A DNA stretch of 64,000 nt, from NCBI GenBank assembly GCA_900541135.1, contig UQIG01000001.1, positions 62,001-126,000 of the forward strand. The letters run 5' to 3'. This document shows positions 8,934 to 15,360 of this stretch, in pieces; position 1 is the first letter of the stretch, and each line of letters starts with the position of its first letter. The translations under genes and the position numbers were made by a program. The notes beneath the pieces were generated by a model that saw only the letters and a list, made by a program, of their open reading frames with translations, made no database searches and was not told the origin of the DNA. Source of the DNA: an uncultured Collinsella sp. (lineage in GTDB: Bacteria > Actinomycetota > Coriobacteriia > Coriobacteriales > Coriobacteriaceae).

Positions 8934-9481
8934 CTCTCGGGCCCCTCGATCTGGCGCGGGCCGCGGTCCCGGCCGAGGCCCTGGCTGTGGGCCCTCGACG
9001 CCTCGCGCGCACGCTCGGCACGCTCGGCCAGCCGCTCGGGTTCACGGCGCCTCTCAGCGATCTCGGAGAGCCTCTCCCTGGCGCGCTCGGCGGCCTTTCC
9101 CGTCTCTTGCTCCAGCTGGCGGAAGGCCTCGTCGACCTCGGGCGCGTCCTCCACCTTGAAGAGCAGCCAGTCGCGGCCCTCGCCGGGGATGATGTGGTGC
9201 TCGACCGACGCGGCGCGCAGCTTGTCGGAGACGACCTCCTTGATCGTCGCGTACTCGGGAAGCCCCGAGAGCTCCTCGAGGCTGAGCTTCGCGTAGGTCG
9301 GCGCGCCCTCGGCCGCGATGGCCTCGGCGCGCCCGCCGGAAATGGTCCCGCGGATTCCCGCGAGGCGCTCGGAGAGCTCCCTCGCGCTGCGCGACATTGC
9401 CTCGGCGCCGGCCTCCTGGCCGATCCTCAGCATCCAGTCGAGCAGCTTGCCGCCCGCCTCGTCCCCGTAGTCGCTCGCCAT
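8930..9481 (-). CDS. PcfB-like (DUF3801) conjugation accessory protein
   Basis: A 183-residue soluble protein located directly before and overlapping the coupling-protein gene by four bases. The core (about residues 65-130) includes TYAKLSLEELSGLPEY and a short alpha/beta unit ending HHIIPGEGRDWLLFKVED, the general form of PcfB/DUF3801 proteins, which bind the relaxosome and dock to the coupling protein in pCF10. The C-terminal 60 residues are charged, coiled and Arg/Glu-rich. The start at 9481 follows GGGAGG. The family call comes from position plus weak sequence resemblance; a profile search for DUF3801 would settle it. Confidence 0.65.
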   Translation of the reverse strand: MASDYGDEAGGKLLDWMLRIGQEAGAEAMSRSARELSERLAGIRGTISGGRAEAIAAEGAPTYAKLSLEELSGLPEYATIKEVVSDKLRAASVEHHIIPGEGRDWLLFKVEDAPEVDEAFRQLEQETGKAAERARERLSEIAERRREPERLAERAERAREASRAHSQGLGRDRGPRQIEGPER

Positions 9482-9538
9482 CCCGCGCCTCCCTTCCAGT
9501 CGAGATGAAAAAGGGGCGCATTCGCGCCCCGGTCGTCC

Positions 9539-10072
9539 CTATTCGGCCCCGACGGCCCTCTCGCGCGCCATTGGGGCGCGGGCTTCCTGCCCGGCGTGCG
9601 CGCGGCTCGCCTCGCGGGCGGACGCGGCGCGCTGCGCCAGCGGCTCGGGCGTCTTCTCGTGCAGATGGGCCCACTCGCCGCTGCGGCACTGCTCCGGCGT
9701 CGCCTCGCACATGTCGCGCATGGCGCGCTCGAACCGCTCGGGCTCCTGGGCGATGGCGCCGAAGCTCCAGCTCTCGAAGCCGGTCCACGCGTCGCCGTCG
9801 CGCTTGAGCGTCCACCACTCGTCGCCGCCGTTCACCTGCTGGATGAACGCGAGGTCGCGGTAGCAGAACCCCTGGCGTATGGCCCAGTTGCCCGAGCCGA
9901 GCGCCTCGCGGAGCCTGTCGACGCTGTCCGTGCGGGAGAACTCGTAGGGGTACTCCTCGAGGAACGGGTCGTCCTGCCAGTCGAAGCCGCCGACCTTGAG
10001 CCAGCCGTTCTCCTGGCACTTCTCCACGAGCCCGTCGTGCTCGCGGCCGGTTATCCTCTCGAAGCCGTCCAT
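9539..10072 (-). CDS. Conserved hypothetical protein of the conjugative element
   Basis: A 177-residue soluble protein starting MDGFERITGREHD behind a GGAGGG site. The first 130 residues look like one folded alpha/beta domain rich in Trp and aromatic residues (GWLKVGGFDWQDD, GNWAIRQGFCYRDLAF, DEWWTLKRDGDAW). The last 40 residues are an Ala/Arg/Glu tail like those of other proteins in this element. It lies 57 bases before the PcfB-like gene and about 200 bases after the DnaC-like gene. I do not recognise it; proteins of this size and place are often antirestriction or single-strand-binding factors, which is only a suggestion. Confidence 0.75.
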   Translation of the reverse strand: MDGFERITGREHDGLVEKCQENGWLKVGGFDWQDDPFLEEYPYEFSRTDSVDRLREALGSGNWAIRQGFCYRDLAFIQQVNGGDEWWTLKRDGDAWTGFESWSFGAIAQEPERFERAMRDMCEATPEQCRSGEWAHLHEKTPEPLAQRAASAREASRAHAGQEARAPMARERAVGAE

Positions 10073-10273
10073 GGGCCCTCCGCCTTTCGTTTGTTGCTTG
10101 GCGGGCGGCGTCCTCGCGATGGGGGCACGGTGCGAGTCGGAGCAGACGTGCGTGCTGGCGCGCCGGCGCCGCCCAAGACGTGTATAGCGATTTCGATTGC
10201 GGCGGGCATCGGGGCCGCCTGCGATGGGTCGAGCTGGGTCGAGCCGTCCGTGCCTCCACGAGAAGCGCACAAG
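10073..10273. other. 200-base intergenic segment with a tandem GGTCGAG motif
   Basis: This gap separates the element's replication genes from its transfer genes. It contains two tandem 10-base units (GGGTCGAGCT then GGGTCGAGCC, 10226-10245) also seen in altered form at 12232-12252 and 13457-13475. It is a candidate protein-binding or oriT/replication site; no gene is visible. Confidence 0.35.
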
Positions 10274-11062
10274 CTAGCCGAGGCGGCGCCTGTCCCTTCC
10301 GCCCAGGTAGACGGGCCTGCAGGTCTGGGAGATCCTGCTCGCGATCGCCTCTGCCGTTACGCGCTCGCCGCGCCTGGCGAGCCTGTCCGCCAGCGCGCCC
10401 GGCGCGTAGTTCGACGTGACGATGGTCGGGCGCATGTCCTCGTAGCGCGCGTCGAGCACGCTGAACACGGTGCCGACGGACCATTCCGTCGCGTCCTCCT
10501 TGCCGAGGTCGTCGAGCACGAGGACGTCGCATTTGGCGTACCGCGCGACGGCGGCCTCGGTGCCGCCCTCGTCGAACGTGGCCTTCACACGCTCGAGCAT
10601 GCCCTTGGCCGTCGTGAAGGCGACGTCGTAGCCGGCCTCGGCGAACAGCCTGGCCATGGCGGAGGCGGCGTGCGTCTTGCCGGCGCCGACGCCCCCGTGT
10701 ATGTAGAGCCCGGCGCCCCCGTTGCCCGCGAACGAGGCAATGTACTCGGCGAACTCGGGGCGGTCGGCCTCGGCGGCCCAGTAGCGCCTGGGGATGCCCG
10801 CGCGCGAGAGCGCCTTCTCCCGGCGGGCGGCCTCCTCCTTGGCGGCGAGGGCCGCGCGCCTTCGCGCCTCGGCCTCCCGCTCGCGGGTAGCGCCCTCACA
10901 CGGGCAGGGCGCCGCGGAGACCCAGGCGACCCTGCCCGCCAGCGCCGCGCCGAGCGGATCGATGGCGGCGCCGCAGTGCGGGCACGCCCTCGGCTCCGGC
11001 TCGTCGAAGGAGAGCCCGGCCGCACGGGCCTGCTCCAGGGTGATGAGTCCCGCTCGGTCCAT
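10274..11062 (-). CDS. DnaC/IstB-like AAA+ ATPase (helicase-loader type)
   Basis: A 262-residue protein with an N-terminal putative zinc-binding stretch (CPHCGAAIDP at about 26-35 and CPCEG near 55) and a AAA+ core: Walker A GGVGAGKTH near 119-127, Walker B VLVLDDLGKED near 177-187, and a SNYAPGALADRLARRG sensor region. This layout is that of DnaC-like helicase loaders carried by conjugative elements and phages for their own replication. It lies 14 bases after the winged-helix protein gene on the same strand, a typical initiator plus loader pair. The start at 11062 follows AAGGGG. It would load the host replicative helicase during element replication (family knowledge). Confidence 0.88.
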   Translation of the reverse strand: MDRAGLITLEQARAAGLSFDEPEPRACPHCGAAIDPLGAALAGRVAWVSAAPCPCEGATREREAEARRRAALAAKEEAARREKALSRAGIPRRYWAAEADRPEFAEYIASFAGNGGAGLYIHGGVGAGKTHAASAMARLFAEAGYDVAFTTAKGMLERVKATFDEGGTEAAVARYAKCDVLVLDDLGKEDATEWSVGTVFSVLDARYEDMRPTIVTSNYAPGALADRLARRGERVTAEAIASRISQTCRPVYLGGRDRRRLG

Positions 11063-11076
11063 CGGGCGCCCCTTCC

Positions 11077-11559
11077 TTATCTTCTGAAGTCCTCGTTATC
11101 CCTTTTGCTTATCGGGTGGCATATCGTCAGGGGTTTCCCTGTCATTTCGTCAGGGGTTCGGGCTGCGAACCCTGTCATTTCGTCACCCTTTCGCGCCGGG
11201 AACCCTGACGAATCGTCAGGGGTTGCCAGCGCTCCGGGCGGCAGCCTCTCGCGCACGATGCGGTACCGCTTGGTGGCGTGCCCGCGCGCCGGGGCGTGCA
11301 CGCCGCACTCCTCGATGAGGCCCCGGTCGAGCAGGTCGCGGATGGCGCGGTGGACGCTGCGCTCCTGCACGTTGAGGAATCGGGCCAGGCCGCCCTTGCT
11401 CTCGAAGTAGTCGCACCCGGCGTCGCAGAAGCCGAAAATGCGCGCGTAGACGAGCAGGGAAAGGCCGGAGAGGCCCAGGTCCGCCATCATGAAGTGCCGT
11501 ACCGCCGTGAACTCGCGCGGGGAGGGGCCGTCGCGCCCCCTCGGGCCTGCGGCCGCCAT
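11077..11559 (-). CDS. Winged-helix DNA-binding protein, probable element replication initiator
   Basis: A 160-residue protein whose residues 15-110 form a helix-rich winged-helix unit (FMMADLGLSGLSLLVYARIFGF, then GGLARFLNVQERSVHRAIRDLLDRGLIEE), much like RepA-N/DnaD-type N-terminal domains. The C-terminal 50 residues contain imperfect repeats of DEMTG (about 127-145). At DNA level this region holds several copies of a CCTGACGAAATGACAGG-like word (about 11,130-11,220), possible iterons. The gene is followed closely by the DnaC-like loader, supporting a replication role. An alternative start lies at the internal MMADLG. It could instead be a transcriptional regulator. Confidence 0.7.
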   Translation of the reverse strand: MAAAGPRGRDGPSPREFTAVRHFMMADLGLSGLSLLVYARIFGFCDAGCDYFESKGGLARFLNVQERSVHRAIRDLLDRGLIEECGVHAPARGHATKRYRIVRERLPPGALATPDDSSGFPARKGDEMTGFAARTPDEMTGKPLTICHPISKRDNEDFRR

Positions 11560-11564
11560 CGGCG

Positions 11565-11813
11565 CTAGCCCCTTCTGGGCGAGCCGACGACGCTGTTCCG
11601 CTCGACCCATGCGACGAGCTCGTCGTGCAGCACGATGCCGTCGCGCGTCTTGCCGCCGATGTAGCGGATCGGGAACGGGTCGTCGGGGTCCTTGGCGAGC
11701 CGGTACATGGCGTCGCGGCTGATGCGCAGCATCGCGCACGCCTCGTCGGCGCCGAATATCGCGTTGGTCGATGCGATGAGCCTCACCTGGCTCCTGCTAA
11801 TGCTCTTGGTCAT
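11565..11813 (-). CDS. Small AlpA/MerR-like helix-turn-helix protein
   Basis: This 82-residue protein has a MerR-like winged-helix core: FGADEACAMLRISRDAMYRLAKDPDDPFPIRYIGGKTRDGIVLHDELVAW. The pattern (HTH, then a short wing with a positively charged turn and an ELVAWVER end) is that of AlpA/excisionase-type proteins. It ends six bases before the winged-helix gene starts and begins about 80 bases after the other excisionase-like gene. It probably regulates the element or assists excision. The ATG at 11813 has GAGG upstream. Confidence 0.75.
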   Translation of the reverse strand: MTKSISRSQVRLIASTNAIFGADEACAMLRISRDAMYRLAKDPDDPFPIRYIGGKTRDGIVLHDELVAWVERNSVVGSPRRG

Positions 11814-11891
11814 GGTCGTCCTCGAGCTCCTTTCGTCTCGAGGCTCCCTCGCGTGCCCGGCCGCGGGCGGCTCCTGGGGCGGTCGCCGCCG

Positions 11892-12110
11892 TCATTTCCT
11901 GCCGCTCCTCGACTCGATGTAGGCGTCCACCGACGCCCTCGACACCAGGAGCTTCCTTCCGAGCCTGTACGAGTCGATCTCTCCCGACCAGATGAGGTCG
12001 TATGCCTTGTTTCGGCTCGCCCTCATGTACTCCTGCATCTCGATCACCGTCATCCATTCGTCGCGATCTTGATTGCCCTCGGGCGCGACGCATCCAGCTG
12101 TGTGTGCCAT
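11892..12110 (-). CDS. Excisionase-family HTH protein
   Basis: A 72-residue protein starting MAHTAGCVAPEG behind a clear GGAGGAATC site. Residues 18-68 read as an excisionase-type helix-turn-helix: WMTVIEMQEYMRASRNKAYDLI, then IDSYRLGRKLLVSRASVDAYIESR. It is the last gene before the right attachment-site-like repeat, the usual place for a directionality factor. The frame is open for 46 codons further upstream but without a ribosome site. The partner integrase is not in the window. Confidence 0.8.
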   Translation of the reverse strand: MAHTAGCVAPEGNQDRDEWMTVIEMQEYMRASRNKAYDLIWSGEIDSYRLGRKLLVSRASVDAYIESRSGRK

Positions 12111-12738
12111 GATTCCTCCAATCTTCCCGTGCGGCACCGCGCGAGCACACCGCACGGCACCGTGTCCCTTTTCGTCTGCGCGACGATTGAACCGCCTGAT
12201 GTCGATTGGTGAGCACGGCAGGAGCTGAGACGGGTCGAGGTGGGTCAAGCTGGTCGTGTCTTCACGAAACGGCCATGAGCCGCGCGCCTTAGCTGGCAGC
12301 TAAGTCCCCGAAAAGTAAAAGGCGCCCATGCGGGCGCCTGCCTAGTAGCTGGAGTTGTTCGGTTGTGGTCGGAATGCTCGTCTTCCGCGGTGCTGTCGTC
12401 CGGGGTCCGGCATCTGTCGTTCGCCTCTTCTGTCGTGTTTGATGTTGCGTGTTCTGCGAGCGACCTTGCGCGGGCCTGCCGGCCCGTTGACCCAGGTGCA
12501 CCCGGATAAATGGTACCCATCCGTTGGAACATGGACATCGCGGGAGGGCTGTTTGGGCAAGCTAGGATGGATGAGCGGCGGGGTTCTAAATGCAATAATT
12601 CGAGCTAAAGGGCCTTGTACTCTCTTTTGTAAAACGCGAGGGTGCAATAAACTCGACGATCCCCCTGAACCTTTTCTGAACGAATCAGCTCTTAGGCGGT
12701 ATGACGCGACACGCATCGGTAGTGCTCGGACTGGGTTA
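12111..12738. other. Non-coding right end of the conjugative element
   Basis: No convincing gene is seen in about 630 bases. The segment contains tandem GGTCGAG-type motifs (12231-12252), an intrinsic terminator for minus-strand transcripts (12310-12338) and about 400 bases of unassigned sequence up to the attachment-like repeat. Open frames here have no ribosome site and no protein-like composition. A short RNA ending at the terminator is possible. Confidence 0.5.
12310..12338 (-). terminator. Intrinsic terminator, minus strand
   Basis: Stem GGCGCCC/GGGCGCC (12321-12338) is followed on the minus strand by TTTTACTTTT. No gene upstream on that strand within 400 bases explains it. An equivalent, compensated hairpin (GGUGUCC/GGGCGCC with a TTTTATTTT tail) lies at 13508-13536. 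Confidence 0.65.
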
Positions 12739-12823
12739 GTCATCGAGTGGGTATAGAACATACGTTCTGTATAACGTTATAGCACCAGGTGGCAGGCGTA
12801 GTTTCAATCGAAGCTACGCCTGC
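12739..12823. repeat. guaA 3'-end-like attachment repeat 1 with palindrome and hairpin
   Basis: The sequence CATCGAGTGGGTATAG (12741-12756) encodes IEWV-stop, resembling the IEWE end of GMP synthase. It continues into the dyad GAACATACGTTC (12756-12767) and a 10-bp hairpin (12792-12801 with 12814-12823, loop TTTCAATCGAAG). Repeat 2 at 15,191 has the same arrangement, indicating a reconstructed integration site. Confidence 0.7.
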
Positions 12824-12848
12824 TGCTATATATGGGTTGATGGTGGTA

Positions 12849-13268
12849 TCAATGACCGCGATGCTTCTGTTTGCGCTTCAGTTTTCGCTGCTCGAAGCGC
12901 GCCTCCGCCTCATCCGCGCGACGCTGGCTTCTTGCTTGAGCCGATTCCCGCTTCATCGTCTCCCGCTGATTCGCGAGCGCCTGCTGCGCCTTGGTGCTCA
13001 TCGCCGGCTGCTTGAGGGCCTTCGACGCCTCGCGGGCGCGGCGTTTGGGGTTCCTCGCGGGCTTTCTTGTCTCTGCAGGTTCGTCGCCGAAGAACTCGAG
13101 CTTCGCCCATTTGCTTGCAACGAATTGCAGGATTTCCTCATCGGACGGCTCTGCGCCGAAGACGATGCGGGCGGCGCCGTATCTGCCGTCCTCGACATGC
13201 TCCGCCAGCCCGACCCAGAATTGGCCGTCGTGATATACGGTCAGGGTGGACGACACGCTGATCTGCAT
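12849..13268 (-). CDS. yjdF: YjdF-family protein (DUF2992)
   Basis: A 139-residue protein whose first 70 residues match the YjdF family: TLTVYHDGQFWVGLAEHVEDG, then ARIVFGAEPSDEEILQFVASKWAKL. The C-terminal half is a charged helix ending KRKQKHRGH, also typical of the family. The function of YjdF is not firmly known; in many bacteria it sits under an RNA that binds azaaromatic compounds, suggesting a role with toxic aromatic metabolites. The ATG at 13268 follows AAAGGAGG. A promoter-like TACAAT lies about 125 bases upstream, leaving a long structured leader. The gene is cargo between two attachment-like repeats. Confidence 0.85.
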   Translation of the reverse strand: MQISVSSTLTVYHDGQFWVGLAEHVEDGRYGAARIVFGAEPSDEEILQFVASKWAKLEFFGDEPAETRKPARNPKRRAREASKALKQPAMSTKAQQALANQRETMKRESAQARSQRRADEAEARFEQRKLKRKQKHRGH

Positions 13269-13274
13269 GGCTGG

Positions 13275-13408
13275 TTCCTCCTTTATGTAGATGACCATGC
13301 AGAGAAGGGACAACCAAGGAGGCAGGTTACTGATGCGGACTCCCGCACGCCCACGACTACCCGACGGGGACTGTGTTTTCATCTCTGGTGCCCGCATTGT
13401 AGCACGCG
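13275..13408 (-). promoter_or_regulatory. Structured leader of yjdF, candidate yjdF (azaaromatic) riboswitch
   Basis: The minus-strand leader begins just after a TACAAT -10-like element (13397-13402) and runs about 125 bases to the yjdF ribosome site. It holds the hairpin TGCGG/CCGCA (about 13333-13346), an unpaired purine-rich GATGAAAACACAG stretch and GC-rich segments able to pair. Length and position fit the known riboswitch-candidate class upstream of yjdF. I cannot confirm the consensus by eye. Confidence 0.45.
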
Positions 13409-13451
13409 CGGATTCACGATGTTGATTGCCGGCGCCTAGACGGAGATGAAG

Positions 13452-13536
13452 GCGGTTCGATCTAGGTCAAGCCGGTCGCTCGTTCATGAAGCGGCCGATT
13501 CCCTGAAAATAAAAGGCGCCCACGAGGACACCTACA
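13452..13536. repeat. Second copy of the element-end motif and terminator
   Basis: GGTTCGATCTAGGTCAAGC followed by CGGTCG, then TTCATGAAGCGGCC, then AAATAAAAGGCGCCC, parallels 12231-12338 (GGGTCGAGGTGGGTCAAGC, TTCACGAAACGGCC, AAGTAAAAGGCGCCC) with gaps. This indicates that the segment is the right end of a second, related element. Its terminator hairpin keeps pairing through G-U compensation. Confidence 0.6.
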
Positions 13537-13573
13537 GGCTATCTTCGAACTACTTGGTTTGGGGCAGACGGAG

Positions 13574-13632
13574 GAAAAAAATAGGGCAGAATCGCTCTCA
13601 CGATCCCGCCCCGCAAACCCGAGGGTTTCTAA
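13574..13632 (-). ncRNA. Structured small RNA, copy B, downstream of abiF-like gene
   Basis: On the minus strand: a perfect hairpin AAACCC-TC-GGGTTT (13628-13615), then GGGGCGG, an inner stem (ATCG/CGAT) closed by GGGC/GCCC (13611-13584), then TATTTTTTT. Copy A, 131 bases away, keeps the same order, the GGGGCGG and TCTGCCCTATTTTT blocks, and different but still pairing stems. Such covariation implies a functional RNA. RNAs named abiF are known beside abi_2 genes. Confidence 0.65.
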
Positions 13633-13704
13633 CTGGCTCCATTATTCCGGGCTTCTCAGTTCTGTCATTGACCCAGATATCACCCGTCTCCTATAGCGAG
13701 TGAA

Positions 13705-13765
13705 TATAAAAATAGGGCAGAGTCGCTTGCGCAAGTCCGCCCCTAAAACCGTGAAGGTTTTGCTA
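13705..13765 (-). ncRNA. Structured small RNA, copy A, downstream of abiF-like gene
   Basis: On the minus strand, starting about ten bases after the abiF-like stop: hairpin AAAACC-TTCAC-GGTTTT (13761-13745), then AGGGGCGG, an inner CTTG/CAAG stem closed by GGGC/GCCC (13743-13715), then TATTTTTATA. The stems differ in sequence from copy B yet pair fully, and the conserved unpaired blocks are identical. It ends like an intrinsic terminator, so it may also terminate the toxin transcript. Candidate RNA antitoxin. Confidence 0.65.
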
Positions 13766-13773
13766 TCTGCAGG

Positions 13774-14736
13774 CTATTCTACCAACCCGAGCGATTCTGT
13801 CAACCTGCGAAGGAACTCGAGCGCGGAGCGAGCTGCGGCGTCGGGCCCCTTGTCGGGCAGCGCCTCGGTTTCGCCGTCGGCCCTGGCGAACATCTCGGCG
13901 AGCTCGGATGCGGCGCGCGAGCGCGAGGAGCCCTCGGGTACCAAGCCGGAGTGCGCCACGAGCACGGTCGCGACCTCCTGCATGGCCGTATTCCCCATCC
14001 ACTTCCTCCTGGTCGCCTTGGGAATTCCCACGGCGGCGACCCTTCGGGAGACGCCGCTGGACGCCGAGCCCCGGGCGGCGCCCCTCTCGGCGAAGCAGTT
14101 GATCAGGCACGAGCCGTGCGCGGCGCAGTTGCGGACGGACTTCACGCGCTTGAGGTCGTAGTGGGAGGCCTCGAGGCGCCTGTCGCCCCATCGCCTGGCG
14201 CAGAAGCGCACGAAGTCGATGAGGGTGCCGAACGAGGTGAGCTCAAGGAAGGCCCAGGCAGGCATGTCGCCGGAGTACTTCGCGTAGAGGCTCGAGCTGT
14301 AGGGGCTGCGGCCGCTCATCTTGAGCTCGCGCAGGCGGTACTCCCTGTTTGCAGTGGTAAGCGATGCCATGTAGTCGGCCACGATGGCGTAGCCGTCCTC
14401 TCCACGGTCCTCCATCTCGCGAAGCAGTGTCACCTTCTGGAAATGCTCGATGTCGAGCGTCATGCCGAGCAGGGCGTGGCGCAGCTCCTGGTCGAGCGCC
14501 GCGAGCAGGCGCAGCTGGCCGAAGTCGAGGTCTACGTAGCGGCCGTCGCGCGGGCCTCCCTCGTATTTCGAGAAGAGTTTGCGGTAGGATGCGAGCTTGA
14601 AGAAGTTGCACTTGTCGCGCAGGTAGTCCGCGGCCTCTTCCTCGGAACACAGTTCGAAGGCTACGCCCTTCTGCTTGAGGTGCTCTATCTGCTGCTCGAT
14701 CGTGAGGATCGGCTTCCTATCGTGGGGTTCGGCCAT
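13774..14736 (-). CDS. Abi_2-family (AbiF/AbiD-like) abortive-infection HEPN protein
   Basis: A 320-residue protein with the Abi_2 opening (LTIEQQIEHLKQKGVAF, then a YLRDKCNFFKLASYRKLF segment) and the family centre (DLDFGQLRLLAALDQELRHALLGMTLDIEHF). The HEPN ribonuclease motif R-x4-H is seen as RNCAAHGSCLIN at about residues 203-214. Proteins of this family abort phage infection by RNA cleavage, and some are held inactive by a small RNA. Two copies of a hairpin RNA follow the gene on the same strand. The ATG at 14736 follows an AGGAG site, with a TAGAAT -10-like element about 40 bases upstream. The gene lies between attachment-like repeats, so it is mobile cargo. The family call is confident; phage defence is inferred. 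Confidence 0.88.
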   Translation of the reverse strand: MAEPHDRKPILTIEQQIEHLKQKGVAFELCSEEEAADYLRDKCNFFKLASYRKLFSKYEGGPRDGRYVDLDFGQLRLLAALDQELRHALLGMTLDIEHFQKVTLLREMEDRGEDGYAIVADYMASLTTANREYRLRELKMSGRSPYSSSLYAKYSGDMPAWAFLELTSFGTLIDFVRFCARRWGDRRLEASHYDLKRVKSVRNCAAHGSCLINCFAERGAARGSASSGVSRRVAAVGIPKATRRKWMGNTAMQEVATVLVAHSGLVPEGSSRSRAASELAEMFARADGETEALPDKGPDAAARSALEFLRRLTESLGLVE

Positions 14737-15190
14737 GCTCGGTCTCCTGTCATTGATTTGAGAATCCTATTCTACCAGCATGTTTGCCCTGAATCCTGAA
14801 GGCCCGTTCGCCAACTCATAAGCAAGCCACCTGAGACTACTCACTTTGTTCACGAATGGCGAAGACCTGCGACCTGGGGTTTTGCAAATGGCGCGCAAGC
14901 CACCCGCGTTAATTCACTTGCGATTGCAGCTGGCGGCTTGCGGGCAAAAGGGCGGTTGAGTTTCAAAACGGGCGTTTTCGGCGCCATCGAGCCTCCAAAG
15001 GCGACCCGCCGCGCACTTTGGGACAAAAACAAAAACTCAAAGCCCTGAGTTTGAAAAAAGTTTTTGAGGTTGTCCCAGCTTTTGTCCCCGAAGCCGACGA
15101 AACGCGACATCGCGTCATTCGGCGGCACGCGTTCCGTGTCGATGCCGAAAACTGGGTGTAACTGGAGTGACGGGACGGCAGAACCGACGC
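14737..15190. other. Palindrome-rich non-coding segment
   Basis: About 450 bases hold the abiF promoter but no gene. From 15021 to 15080 there is an imperfect inverted repeat (GGGACAAAAACAAAAACTC against GAGGTTGTCCC) enclosing the hairpin AAACTCA/TGAGTTT. This suggests a decayed repeat element at the end of the insert. Open frames lack ribosome sites. Confidence 0.5.
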
Positions 15191-15273
15191 CATCGAGTGG
15201 GAATAGAACAGACGTTCGATAAAATAATATAGTATCAGATAGCGGGCACGGTTTCAATTGAATCCGTGCCCGC
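15191..15273. repeat. guaA 3'-end-like attachment repeat 2
   Basis: CATCGAGTGGGAATAG encodes IEWE-stop, the end of GMP synthase. It is followed by the dyad GAACAGACGTTC (15206-15217) and a 10-bp hairpin (15242-15251 with 15264-15273, loop TTTCAATTGAAT). Arrangement and loop match repeat 1. The hairpin lacks a T-run, so it may be the host guaA downstream structure or an integrase arm site. Confidence 0.7.
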
Positions 15274-15360
15274 TGCTGTATGCGTGTCCCTGCATGCCCA
15301 ATATGCGCCGTAAAAGCCGTCTTCTTCGACGTCAAAGTGAATGCGCTTCGTTTTTGCCTC

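Noticed and set aside
12355..12756. A 133-codon plus frame ending in the attachment repeat
   Set aside because: Its VIEWV end comes from the guaA-like repeat; the rest has no ribosome site and no protein-like pattern.
13574..13765. Reading the two repeated hairpins as a CRISPR array
   Set aside because: There are only two copies, 131 bases apart, with differing stem sequences and U-run ends; no cas genes are nearby.
12792..15273. The 10-bp hairpins after attachment repeats 1 and 2 as plain terminators
   Set aside because: Both lack a T-run, and their conserved loop follows the guaA-like end, so they are better explained as part of the integration site.
14850..15335. A 161-codon minus frame before the methyltransferase island
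   Set aside because: It crosses attachment repeat 2 and an inverted repeat, and has no ribosome site.
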